A stretch of 64,000 bases of DNA from Candidatus Sulfotelmatobacter sp. (lineage in GTDB: Bacteria; Acidobacteriota; Terriglobia; Terriglobales; Acidobacteriaceae), in assembly GCA_025462865.1 (NCBI GenBank), contig JAOAPI010000029.1, positions 1 through 64,000 on the forward strand, in the 5' to 3' direction. The position numbers and the translations under genes are program-made. Shown piece after piece: positions 1 to 8,907 of this stretch (positions are counted from its first letter, which is position 1; the number at the start of each line of letters is the position of its first letter). The notes below the pieces were generated by a model, which did not search any database, was not told the origin of the DNA, and saw only the letters and a list, made by a program, of their open reading frames with translations.

Positions 1-4
1 CAAA

Positions 5-1642
5 ATGATCTCTTTCTCAAACATCAATAAGCAGTATGGCAAGCAGTTGCTCTTCGTGGATGCTTCGTTTCAGTTGAATCCCGGCGAAAAAGTCGGACTG
101 GTCGGTCCCAATGGGGCGGGCAAGACAACGCTATTCCGGATGGTGGTCGGCGAGGAAACTCCCGACGAGGGCGCGGTCTCAGTCCCCAAGAAGTTGACGA
201 TCGGCTACTTTCGCCAGGACGTCGAGGAAATGCAGGGCCGTTCAGTCCTGGATGAAGCGATCGCAGGGAGCGGACGCGTCGGCGATCTACACCACGAGCT
301 CGAAGCCCTGCAGCGGGAAATGTCCGACCCTGACAAGGCTGATGACATGGACCGCATCCTGGATCGCTTCGGTCACGTGCAGGAGGAGTACGAGCATTTA
401 GGCGGTTATGCGCTCGAATCGCAAGCCCGCGAAGTGCTCCACGGTCTGGGTTTCAAAGACGATCAGATTGATGGCGACGTGGGCGCTCTCTCCGGCGGAT
501 GGAAAATGCGCGTTGCGCTGGCGCGGGTCCTGCTCGGAATGCCGGACGTATTGCTGATGGACGAACCGACGAACCATCTCGACATCGAATCCATCATCTG
601 GCTCGAACAGTTCCTCAAGTCATTTCCTGGCGCGCTGCTCATGACTTCGCACGACCGTGAGTTCATGAATCGTCTGGTCTCCAAGATTGCAGAGATTGAT
701 AGCGGCGAAATCATCACCTACTCCGGCAACTATGATTTCTACGAGCGCGAGCGGGCGGTGCGAGAGAGCAATCAGCAGGCGGCATTTGCCCGGCAGCAGT
801 CCATGCTTGCCAAGGAGCAGCGCTTCATCGATCGTTTCAGGACGCACGCCGCCAAAGCGGCGCAGGTGCAGAGCCGCATCAAGGCCTTGGACAAGATCGA
901 GAAGATCGAGCTACCGAAGAAACGCCAAGTGGTGAAGTTTGATTTTCGTGTCCCCCCGCGATCCGGCGAGCAGGTGGCCGTCCTTGAGAATCTGGACAAG
1001 AGTTACGGCCCGCGTGTGATTTACGAAGGATTCAATCTCACCATCCGTCGCGGAGAACGCTGGGCCGTCATGGGAAGAAACGGCGCTGGTAAGACGACGC
1101 TTCTTAAAATGATTGCCGGAGCCAGTGCTCCAGATGCGGGAAGCGTTCGGCTCGGCGCCAGCCTGTATATGGGCTACTTCGCGCAACAGTCTTTGGATGT
1201 GCTCAATTCCGATCTCACCGTCATCGAACAGTTGCAGCAGGATTTTCCCCAGGACGGTATCGGGTCGCTGCGGAACCTGGCGGGAGCATTCCAGTTCTCC
1301 GGCGAAGACATCGATAAAAAGATCCGAGCACTCTCCGGCGGAGAAAAGTCGCGGCTGGCAATCGCGCGCATGCTCTACAACCCGCCGAACTTCCTGGTGC
1401 TCGACGAACCCACCAATCACCTGGATCTTGCGACCAAGGAAATGCTGGTGGACGCCCTGAAAGATTTTGAAGGCACCATGATCTTCGTATCGCATGACCG
1501 CATGTTCCTTCGCGGTCTGGGCTCACGTGTGCTGGAGCTGGGCGGTGAGAGCGGCACGGACCGCCATCCCACCGTTTATCCCGGGTCATACGTTGAGTAC
1601 GTGCAGAAGCTTGGACACGAGGCGCCTGGAATCTATTCGTAG
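5..1642 (+). CDS. ABC-F family ATP-binding protein (two ABC domains, no TM)
   Basis: Two Walker A motifs (GPNGAGKTT, GRNGAGKTT), two signature motifs (LSGGWKMR, LSGGEKSR) and two DEPTNHLD Walker B motifs; about 545 aa. Confidence 0.95.
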   Translation: MISFSNINKQYGKQLLFVDASFQLNPGEKVGLVGPNGAGKTTLFRMVVGEETPDEGAVSVPKKLTIGYFRQDVEEMQGRSVLDEAIAGSGRVGDLHHELEALQREMSDPDKADDMDRILDRFGHVQEEYEHLGGYALESQAREVLHGLGFKDDQIDGDVGALSGGWKMRVALARVLLGMPDVLLMDEPTNHLDIESIIWLEQFLKSFPGALLMTSHDREFMNRLVSKIAEIDSGEIITYSGNYDFYERERAVRESNQQAAFARQQSMLAKEQRFIDRFRTHAAKAAQVQSRIKALDKIEKIELPKKRQVVKFDFRVPPRSGEQVAVLENLDKSYGPRVIYEGFNLTIRRGERWAVMGRNGAGKTTLLKMIAGASAPDAGSVRLGASLYMGYFAQQSLDVLNSDLTVIEQLQQDFPQDGIGSLRNLAGAFQFSGEDIDKKIRALSGGEKSRLAIARMLYNPPNFLVLDEPTNHLDLATKEMLVDALKDFEGTMIFVSHDRMFLRGLGSRVLELGGESGTDRHPTVYPGSYVEYVQKLGHEAPGIYS

Positions 1643-1855
1643 GGGTTGCAGGCGCTTTTGTTCTCCTCAAGTTTCTGGAACTCGGCGGGAGTTAACGCTT
1701 TTTACGAATAGGGACAAGATCTGTCACCACCATGCCCGGACCGCTTAAAAGCGATAATGGATTTTATCGAGTCAGGCGTCAAGCCCCAAGAAAACCGACT
1801 GTTGTAGACTTGACTGTGGTCGTATCTTTTGCGTCTAACGAACTTCAAGAAAAAT

Positions 1856-3022
1856 ATGTCCGACCTACAACCACTGGATCTTTATCGATTCATTCTCCAG
1901 CTCGGAGAAACTCAATGGATTGAGGAGATCAGGATTTTCGGCTCGCGTCGGTATTTATCAAACGCCAGCTATGGCTCTGACGTTGACTTGCTGGTTGTTC
2001 CGAGCCGCCCGATTCAGATCGACAAGCTGAGGGACCTCATCAATCAACAATATGTCGATGCATTCCTCCTAGAGGGCGTGCTCGCCATTAGCGCTGCAAA
2101 TGAAACTCGGATCGATCTGACCCAGCCGGAAGCCGTAAAAGGACTGGACGCTGTACCGCTCTGGTCGAGAACTCACGGATGGCTTGCGGGGCAGGATTAC
2201 CGTATTCTCGACATAATCCCAGACAAAGTCCCCGCAATGACCACTGCAACCGCGGGGGCTAAGCCCATAATCCTCTTCTGCGCCCTGGCGTCGGAATTCG
2301 ATGCAGTCAGGGAACGAGTGCCTGGCGGAACACAGAAAAATCATGCCAGAATCCCCCCTTACTACCGTGCCTATGTGAAAACTTCGCAGGGAAAGGAGCG
2401 TTTGGTTGTAGCAGTGCAAACAGGCGTAGCGAGCGTGAGTGCCGGAATCTCCGCCTCCCGCATTCTGGATTACTTCGATCGTCCGCAATTGGCAATCCTC
2501 GTGGGAATAACCGCCGGCCTGAAGGAAAAAAAGAAAAAAAGCGGCAGTGTTCGGGTCTTGGGAGACATTCTCGTGCCCACCGCGACGGTTGATGTTGAAT
2601 CAGGCAAAGTAACGCCAAAAGGTAAAGAGAAAGCCGGCCAGACGATTCCGGTGTCGCCGTATCGCCATAGCGCAGTTGCTTCCTGGACTGGATTCGACAC
2701 GTGGGCAACGGGCTGGAAGAGACTCGTCGATGGCACGGATTCGCCTCCGAAGATTTTCACAGACTGCACTTTGGCTTGCACGGCGAGTGTGATTGCCCAC
2801 AACCATTACGCGCAGTCCTTCAAACAACATAATCGCAAGATTGCTGGCATCGAGATGGAAGCTGTTGGCGTGGCGACGGCCTGCCAGGGCCGGTGCGATT
2901 TTCTAGTAGTGAAAGCAATCTCCGACTGGGCGGACAACAGGAAAGGCGACGACCAGCACGCTTATTGCGCCAGCGTGAGTGCGGATCTGGTCATTTCGAT
3001 GATTAAGGACGAAACAATATAG
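1856..3022 (+). CDS. Fusion protein: N-terminal MNT-like nucleotidyltransferase + C-terminal PNP/MTAN-type nucleoside phosphorylase domain
   Basis: N-term FGSRRYLSNASYGSDVDLLVV (GS...DxD) with a later TRIDL acidic residue; C-term GITAGL, IEMEAVG and KAISDWAD motifs typical of PNP/MTA-SAH nucleosidase folds; ATG at 1856 preferred over the TTG at 1829. Confidence 0.8.
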   Translation: MSDLQPLDLYRFILQLGETQWIEEIRIFGSRRYLSNASYGSDVDLLVVPSRPIQIDKLRDLINQQYVDAFLLEGVLAISAANETRIDLTQPEAVKGLDAVPLWSRTHGWLAGQDYRILDIIPDKVPAMTTATAGAKPIILFCALASEFDAVRERVPGGTQKNHARIPPYYRAYVKTSQGKERLVVAVQTGVASVSAGISASRILDYFDRPQLAILVGITAGLKEKKKKSGSVRVLGDILVPTATVDVESGKVTPKGKEKAGQTIPVSPYRHSAVASWTGFDTWATGWKRLVDGTDSPPKIFTDCTLACTASVIAHNHYAQSFKQHNRKIAGIEMEAVGVATACQGRCDFLVVKAISDWADNRKGDDQHAYCASVSADLVISMIKDETI

Positions 3023-3121
3023 GAAATTAAAGCAAGCCGTGAATGATAATGTCTCAGGGGTCATACGACTCGCCCGGTGAGTCGAAGCCTTCGTCGCAGC
3101 AAACCAGCAACTGCAGGGACG

Positions 3122-3172
3122 GAAAGGGACCCGCTGAAAGTCGCCACCTTCAACATTAACAACATCAATAAG
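3122..3172 (+). repeat. Direct repeat copy 1: partial duplicate of the xth 5' end
   Basis: gaaagggacccgctgaaagtcgccaccttcaacattaacaacatcaataag matches 4045-4095 at 48/51 positions. Confidence 0.9.
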
Positions 3173-3293
3173 ACGGGTGGCCCATTCAGCTCGGTTTTGG
3201 CTTGAGTGGGGAATAGTGAAGGCGCGCGCCTCATTGTCTTGCTTTTCGGCGGGCGGCCCGGATTTCCGGGCTTTCCCTTCCCGTTCCGGAACA

Positions 3294-3330
3294 GTGGGTG
3301 CCCCGTCCTTGCGTTCTTGGCAAGGGCGGG
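3294..3330 (+). repeat. REP-like element, left flank of RAYT
   Basis: gtgggtgccccgtccttgcgttcttggcaagggcggg; imperfect hairpin and near reverse complement of 3942-3983. Confidence 0.75.
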
Positions 3331-3360
3331 CACGATGCTGCCTGTACTATGGGGTTGATC

Positions 3361-3915
3361 ATGCCCAGCGGCCTGCATCGCACCTACGGTGCTCATCATC
3401 TGCACTTTATCACTACCTCGTGCTACCGGCGCTTGCCTTTTCTGCACACCGCTCGCAGCCGCGATATCTTCCTTGCGATTCTGGAACAGACTCGCGAGCG
3501 TTATCGCTTCGTAGTCGTCGGCTACGTCGTGATGCCGGAACACATTCATCTACTCTTGACTGAGCCCGAGGTCGGAACTCCTTCTACCGTGATGCAAGTG
3601 TTGAAGCAGCGCTCGGCTGGTGCTTTATTACCCAAGCGCAAACCGAGGAACCCGCACCAGCGCAATCTGTTTGGCGACGAGTTGCGGCGACGAGCGTTCT
3701 GGCAGGCGCGCTCCTACGACTTCAACGTATGGACGACGCACAAGCGCGTCGAGAAGCTGAGGTATATGCATCGCAATCCGGTCGAGCGGGGCTTGGTCGA
3801 CGCACCGGAGCAGTGGCGGTGGAGCAGTTATCGTTTCTATCTTTTGGACGAACCCGGGCCGGTGAAAGTGAATGAAGGTTGGCCGAAGATTTCGTTCCGG
3901 GATCGGGTGGCGTAG
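3361..3915 (+). CDS. REP-associated tyrosine transposase (RAYT, Y1_Tnp / IS200-like)
   Basis: HFITTSCYRRLPFL, VVMPEHIHLLL (HxH) and MHRNPVERGLV...WRWSSYRFY motifs characteristic of RAYTs. Confidence 0.93.
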   Translation: MPSGLHRTYGAHHLHFITTSCYRRLPFLHTARSRDIFLAILEQTRERYRFVVVGYVVMPEHIHLLLTEPEVGTPSTVMQVLKQRSAGALLPKRKPRNPHQRNLFGDELRRRAFWQARSYDFNVWTTHKRVEKLRYMHRNPVERGLVDAPEQWRWSSYRFYLLDEPGPVKVNEGWPKISFRDRVA

Positions 3916-3941
3916 CTTCGCCGCTGCATGCGCTCGTGGTA

Positions 3942-3983
3942 CCCGCCCCTTCGCAAAGAACGCGAAGGAACGGGGCACCCACT
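3942..3983 (-). repeat. REP-like element, right flank of RAYT (inverted)
   Basis: cccgccccttcgcaaagaacgcgaaggaacggggcacccac; reverse complement resembles 3294-3330. Confidence 0.75.
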
Positions 3984-4044
3984 GCGCTGGTAATGCCAGC
4001 TGAGATCCAAAGCCTGGGCCACTCGCCAGAGAAGATGAACCACA

Positions 4045-4095
4045 GAAAGGGACCTGGTGAAAGTCGCCACATTCAACATTAACAACATCAATAAG
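4045..4095 (+). repeat. Direct repeat copy 2, overlapping the authentic xth start
   Basis: gaaagggacctggtgaaagtcgccacattcaacattaacaacatcaataag; 48/51 identical to 3122-3172. Confidence 0.9.
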
Positions 4096-4890
4096 CGGCT
4101 CGACAACCTCCTGGCTTGGTTAGCGAAAGCTCAACCGGACGTGGTTAGCCTCCAGGAGCTCAAGTCAGAGCACGAAGCATTTCCCGTGAACGCCCTTCGG
4201 ACTCTCGGGTACGAAGCGGTCTGGCAAGGGGAGCGCTCCTGGAACGGTGTGGCCATTCTCGCGCGACACCAGGTTCCCGTAGTGACTCGCACAAGTTTGC
4301 CGGGAAATCCTGAAGGTAATTTTCACGAAGCTCGTTATCCGGGAGATCGTTATCCTGAAGATCGCCAAAATGAAGACTATCAAGCTCGCTACATTGAAGC
4401 GGCGGTTCAGGGAGTCCTGATCACTTCCATCTATCTCCCCAATGGGAATCCGCAGCCTGGACCGAAATTCAATTACAAGTTGGCCTGGTTTGAGCGCCTC
4501 ACTGCCCACGCCGCCAAACTCATGGCGAGCGGCGCGCCCGTGGTGCTGGCCGGTGACTACAATGTCGTACCAACACCACAGGACATCTATCCGACTCGAT
4601 CGTTGGATAATAACGCGTTAATCCAACCCGAGAGCCGACAGGCTTTTGCGCGTTTGCTGGCTCAAGGCTGGACCGACGCCATGCGGAAGTTACATCCGAA
4701 CGGGCCGCTCTGGACATTCTGGGATTACAAATTTGAACGGTGGCAGAAGGACAAAGGCATGCGCCTCGATCACTTTCTGCTCTCACCGAATTTGTCGGCC
4801 CGACTCGTGGACGGCGGTATTGACCGATGGGCGCGTGGGCAAGAAAACGCGAGCGACCACGCCCCAACTTGGATCACGCTCGATCTCTAA
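4057..4890 (+). CDS. xth: Exodeoxyribonuclease III (AP endonuclease family)
   Basis: MKVATFNINNINKRLDNLLAWL, QELKSE, GDYNVVP, RLDHFLLS and SDHAP motifs; GTG start. Confidence 0.95.
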   Translation: MKVATFNINNINKRLDNLLAWLAKAQPDVVSLQELKSEHEAFPVNALRTLGYEAVWQGERSWNGVAILARHQVPVVTRTSLPGNPEGNFHEARYPGDRYPEDRQNEDYQARYIEAAVQGVLITSIYLPNGNPQPGPKFNYKLAWFERLTAHAAKLMASGAPVVLAGDYNVVPTPQDIYPTRSLDNNALIQPESRQAFARLLAQGWTDAMRKLHPNGPLWTFWDYKFERWQKDKGMRLDHFLLSPNLSARLVDGGIDRWARGQENASDHAPTWITLDL

Positions 4891-5092
4891 ACCACTCGTC
4901 CGCCAAATCACCCGCCGCACTCGCGTGATCGAAGTGACCGTGAGTAAGGATAATGGCGTTCGGTGCTCGCTTGGCGAACTTCGATGCCCAACGCCGAATT
5001 AGTGCTGCGGTAAACGGCAACGCTGCATCGATAAGGGTCCAAGAGCCATCCGGGTGCGTTACCGCAAATACGTTGACGAACGCAATACGCAA
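4874..5092 (-). pseudogene. N-terminal fragment of an MBL-fold metallo-hydrolase
   Basis: Contains AIILTHGHFDHASAAGDLADEW but ends after about 70 aa, overlapping the xth 3' end. Confidence 0.65.
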
Positions 5093-5171
5093 GCCGCGAA
5101 CGCCCGCCGCAACATCCTCGATGGGACTACTTGATCTTCAGGAATAGGAATGCGATCCATAATTGTATCCC

Positions 5172-6257
5172 TCAGGGTTTGAAAGCAAAGACTGCATAGG
5201 GCTGCTTCCTGGTGCTTTGGCCCTCGTTAAAGGTTGGAGATTCGTTGATATGAGAAGCGGTGATGTAAATCGTGCCATCAGGTCCCTCTGTAAAGGTATC
5301 GGGCCACTGCAGCCTTTGGTCGCTGACGACCTCATCTACCTTGCCATCAGGAGATCGGCGTCTGACTCCGTCATGGTTGATGTCGCTCAAATAGAGATTG
5401 CCCTTCGAATCCATCCAGAAACCATCGGTGGGAAAGACTTGTGCGAGTTTTTCCACCGAGCCGGAAATTGTGGAGGGAGAAACAGCGGGATCGCGCAACA
5501 ATTCCGTTTTTATGCGGTAGAGAGTATTGCCAGTCAACGGTTTGTAGTAAAGATATTGCCCGTCCGGAGAAAGAGCGACGCTGTCAGCATTGATCTGCGG
5601 CGGCTTGCCCGCAGCCAGCACCGATTTTCCATCCACGATAATCTGGACGTTTAAGTCGGCTTGAACCGAGGGATCGCCGTCCAACAAGCGGCGTGCTTTG
5701 CCGCTCTTCATATCCAGTACTACGATTCCACCGACACCGCTGTCCGTGATATAGGCGGTATGGTTTTTGTTGTCGAAACGAATATCGTTCAGGTAGCTGT
5801 TGGGCTTTACCGCGTCCGGCCCGAAGGGAATGACTCGAGTCACCTGGTCGTTCTGTAAATCGATGCCGACAAGTTTTGGGCCACCCGGAATTACAGGACC
5901 CATTAAAGGTGCAGCCGGGTCGAGAACCCAAAGGACGCCCGCTTCGTCCATCACCACGCTTTGGACGCATACAAACTGTTTGCCAGCGGTTTCGACCTTA
6001 CGATCCCATCGGTTCCATTTTTCGTCAGGAAATGGTTTCGCGGAGCCGTCGGAAGAGACCTCAACCACCGCGTTCAGATAACGATCCGACCATCGCGGAA
6101 AATTTACGAACAGCCGTCCGCTTTTTGACATCGTGATGCCAGTGAGTTGGAAATCATCGTTGTGGTAGACCTCCTTCAGCGGATGCTGTGACTGGCTCCA
6201 GCACAAATTAATACTGATCAAGATGAAAAAGGCGAGCTTACAAGTTCCATTACCCAT
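5172..6257 (-). CDS. Major royal jelly protein/Yellow-related secreted beta-propeller protein
   Basis: Signal peptide; NFPRWSDRY, LWVLDPAAP, SYLNDIRFD, AYITDSGVGGIVVLD motifs. Confidence 0.85.
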   Translation of the reverse strand: MGNGTCKLAFFILISINLCWSQSQHPLKEVYHNDDFQLTGITMSKSGRLFVNFPRWSDRYLNAVVEVSSDGSAKPFPDEKWNRWDRKVETAGKQFVCVQSVVMDEAGVLWVLDPAAPLMGPVIPGGPKLVGIDLQNDQVTRVIPFGPDAVKPNSYLNDIRFDNKNHTAYITDSGVGGIVVLDMKSGKARRLLDGDPSVQADLNVQIIVDGKSVLAAGKPPQINADSVALSPDGQYLYYKPLTGNTLYRIKTELLRDPAVSPSTISGSVEKLAQVFPTDGFWMDSKGNLYLSDINHDGVRRRSPDGKVDEVVSDQRLQWPDTFTEGPDGTIYITASHINESPTFNEGQSTRKQPYAVFAFKP

Positions 6258-6402
6258 GTGGGATCTCCAATGGCAGTCTTAAGTGCAATCGGACTTGTGG
6301 ACAATACCGTTCTGAGGGTAATTTCTTTAGCCAAACTCAGCAGGTACGACGCGCATCGATGTGGTGCGATCACAATCGGACCCGCGGAGATTGAGACTTC
6401 TT

Positions 6403-7185
6403 CTAGTGATGAGGGCCTGCCGGATGCGTTTCCGTAAGCTTCTTAATAATCTCCTCACTGGGATTGCCGCCCTTGCAACTCGGGTGTCCGAAGCCGCTGC
6501 TGCTAACGCCATTTTCAATATCGAAAATGAGATTGTCACTCGGTCCGGGTGCTACTCCCATCGGTACCGCATCCAAAGCGAGTGCATGGCGGGTTTTCCA
6601 GGCGACTACATGGTCTGCACAAGACGTGTCTCCGCTCACGCCGAGAGCTCCGACGATTTGTCCTTTTTTGTCGTAGAGTGCGAGCCCGCCGCCGAAGACG
6701 ATGACTCCGCCAATCGGCTTTCCCACAAGCGGATCATCCGGCTGCCCGAATTTTTGCGGATCCCCGGCGAATGCGGTGTTGGGATTAGGACCGCTCACGA
6801 TGCTGTAAAGGGAATTGCCCGGCTGAGCGGCGGAATAGATATTGCCGGTGGAGAGCGCAAAATTATCGGTGCTGAAGGCGTTGGCGGTGTTTGCTTTCTC
6901 CGCGGAAATGAGACGACTGCCCGGCCATTCCGCTCCTCGATTCGGACCGGTAAACACGACCGCGCAAACTATACCGTCGCGATTTACCACCGTACCCCAT
7001 TCCTGGTTACCGAGGCCTCCATTCGCTCCTTTGCCCTCTTTGACGGCACTCGTCAACGCTGATTTCAGCTTGTTGTAGTCCGGAACTTTCGAACAGTCCT
7101 GTGGATTTTGTCCGAAGGCAATCGACGAAAGCGCTACGAACGCTACCCAAGCAATGCCTGCACGCGGGGATATTATCAATTGCAT
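6403..7185 (-). CDS. Secreted GlcG/HbpS family heme-binding-like protein
   Basis: Signal peptide; GKPIGGVIVFGGGLALYDKKGQIVGALGVSGDTSCADH typical of the GlcG/HbpS (DUF336) family. Confidence 0.85.
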   Translation of the reverse strand: MQLIISPRAGIAWVAFVALSSIAFGQNPQDCSKVPDYNKLKSALTSAVKEGKGANGGLGNQEWGTVVNRDGIVCAVVFTGPNRGAEWPGSRLISAEKANTANAFSTDNFALSTGNIYSAAQPGNSLYSIVSGPNPNTAFAGDPQKFGQPDDPLVGKPIGGVIVFGGGLALYDKKGQIVGALGVSGDTSCADHVVAWKTRHALALDAVPMGVAPGPSDNLIFDIENGVSSSGFGHPSCKGGNPSEEIIKKLTETHPAGPHH

Positions 7186-7204
7186 AGTAATCTCCTGATC
7201 CGTT

Positions 7205-7588
7205 TCATCTTAGGGTGCACAGATATGCGGCGATGTCGCGACTATCTTGTTCCGTGACTCCCATTTCGGGCATGGCAGTATGAGCCTCCACCTGCCTCGG
7301 ATGCTGTATCCACCGCATCAGATTGTCCGGCGTGTTTGAAAGCTCTCCAGCAATGTAGTAACGCTGACCGATGCCGTCAAGTGGTGGGCCGATCAAGCCG
7401 CGTGCTCCGGGCACTCCAGAAATCTCGTGGCAGGTGTTGCAGCCATACTTGCGAATATCAGTTCGTCCTATGCGAGCATTGCCGCCACCGGTGAGTGTCG
7501 CGGCGCGCCGCACTTCGGTATGGGTCAGGCGATCACAGCCGGCGAGCAGCATGATGACAACCGAGATCAAGAATAACTTCGTTCTCAC
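7205..7588 (-). CDS. Cytochrome c family lipoprotein
   Basis: Lipobox LLAGC; CNTCH heme site and distal PEMG Met; GTG start overlaps the ctaG stop. Confidence 0.82.
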   Translation of the reverse strand: MRTKLFLISVVIMLLAGCDRLTHTEVRRAATLTGGGNARIGRTDIRKYGCNTCHEISGVPGARGLIGPPLDGIGQRYYIAGELSNTPDNLMRWIQHPRQVEAHTAMPEMGVTEQDSRDIAAYLCTLR

Positions 7589-8526
7589 TTGATCCCTCCC
7601 TCGGACAAGCGGCCCAGTTCTGCCATGCGCGTGTATTGCCATCGACTCTGCGATTCGTTCATCCATTTGACGAGCAAAACCAGAGCAACGATCAGCAGCA
7701 GTGTTCCAGCGGGGATCCACATGATCAATCCACCGAGTTGCTGGTCCTCAAGAGCTGTGAGGTGCCAGAGGGGAGCGGTTGTTATGTAGGACGAATACCA
7801 AGGCCGCGGTGTAAACGTGAGCAATGCACCTAAAACACTCGTATGTAGAATCGTGGTGAAGACATAGGCCAAGCCTCCGCCGTAGCCCAATGTCGATATG
7901 CGGTTCACTAATGGCCACCAAAATATTAACGCTGTCGCCAGGAAAGTCGTGTGTTGCGCCGCATGGATTGAGTCGCTTCGCAACGTCTGATCGAATAGCA
8001 ACGGAACATGCCAAATCCACAACGCCAGCGCCGAAAGCAACCAGGCTGAGAGTGGAGCTGAGACTGCGGCCCAAAGTGTCTTGAAAGATTTTGTGCGACC
8101 AAGGGTCGCTGCGCGGTCGCGCCACGGTGGAGAAAGCGCCCAAAGAAATGGAATAAGCGGCCGGCCGAGTACGAGTAGGGGAGCCGAAATCAGCATGAGG
8201 ATTTCGTGTTGCGTCATGTGCACCCAAAAAAGCTGCTCACCGATCTCATGGAGTGGAGAGTCGAGTGCAATCACCACAGAAATCCAACCCAGCGCAAAGC
8301 AAACTATTCTGCCAAGAAACACCTTCCCTCTATTTGTTCTTCGCAGCATTTTTGCAGTTCCGACGCCATAGAGAGCGGCGGTTAGTAACAACGGAATCAC
8401 CACGAAAGGCGGCCACGTCCACCCGATCGGTGCCGGACCGGCAGTCTCTGGTAACAGCCAGGCCAGCGTAGGAGCGGGGATCACCACTGTGCTCAGCGAA
8501 GCGAGTTGGTAATGCGTCCGGAACAT
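7585..8526 (-). CDS. ctaG: Cytochrome c oxidase assembly factor CtaG (caa3 type)
   Basis: Multi-TM; FWVHMTQHEILMLISAPLLVLGRP and WHVPLLFD...HAAQHTTFL motifs. Confidence 0.9.
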   Translation of the reverse strand: MFRTHYQLASLSTVVIPAPTLAWLLPETAGPAPIGWTWPPFVVIPLLLTAALYGVGTAKMLRRTNRGKVFLGRIVCFALGWISVVIALDSPLHEIGEQLFWVHMTQHEILMLISAPLLVLGRPLIPFLWALSPPWRDRAATLGRTKSFKTLWAAVSAPLSAWLLSALALWIWHVPLLFDQTLRSDSIHAAQHTTFLATALIFWWPLVNRISTLGYGGGLAYVFTTILHTSVLGALLTFTPRPWYSSYITTAPLWHLTALEDQQLGGLIMWIPAGTLLLIVALVLLVKWMNESQSRWQYTRMAELGRLSEGGIK

Positions 8527-8527
8527 T

Positions 8528-8899
8528 TCATTCACAGGGTCTAAGGATCCAGCGCGGTACGGAGCCGGCAACAATCACTACCGCAAACCAGAGGCTGAAC
8601 GCCATTCCTAGAAGCGCTTGAAAGTGGGCCCGATCAAAATGGCTTCCACCTTCTTCGGAAGTGGTGCCGGGAAAGCGTCTAAATTCCATTAACCCGGTCC
8701 CAAAACCACTCAGCGCCATTACGAAGCAGACAACGCCAATGGCATGCAGCACATAATAATGACCGGTTGAGCAACTATGCTGTTCGAGCATGTAGCTCAT
8801 TCCGAGATCCGCACCCCATGCAACAAAGCCGGCAACTAAACTCCACCAGAGGCCTACTGGTGTTCGCCCGCCTTGGATGATTTGTTCAGAGCGTGCCAT
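8528..8899 (-). CDS. Small membrane protein in the cytochrome oxidase operon
   Basis: Three or more predicted TM stretches; colinear between coxIII and ctaG. Confidence 0.7.
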   Translation of the reverse strand: MARSEQIIQGGRTPVGLWWSLVAGFVAWGADLGMSYMLEQHSCSTGHYYVLHAIGVVCFVMALSGFGTGLMEFRRFPGTTSEEGGSHFDRAHFQALLGMAFSLWFAVVIVAGSVPRWILRPCE

Positions 8900-8907
8900 A
8901 TGAGGTT

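Noticed and set aside
5-1642. ABC-F gene as an antibiotic-resistance determinant
   Set aside because: Sequence motifs only support generic ABC-F membership; housekeeping members share them
911-1670. Long antisense ORFs overlapping the ABC-F gene, and similar shadow ORFs across the GC-rich window
   Set aside because: They lie opposite strongly supported genes, have arginine/proline-rich low-coherence translations, and are typical GC-driven spurious ORFs
3061-3549. 162-aa minus-strand ORF upstream of the RAYT
   Set aside because: Spans the direct repeat, the REP element and the RAYT 5' end in antisense; no family motifs
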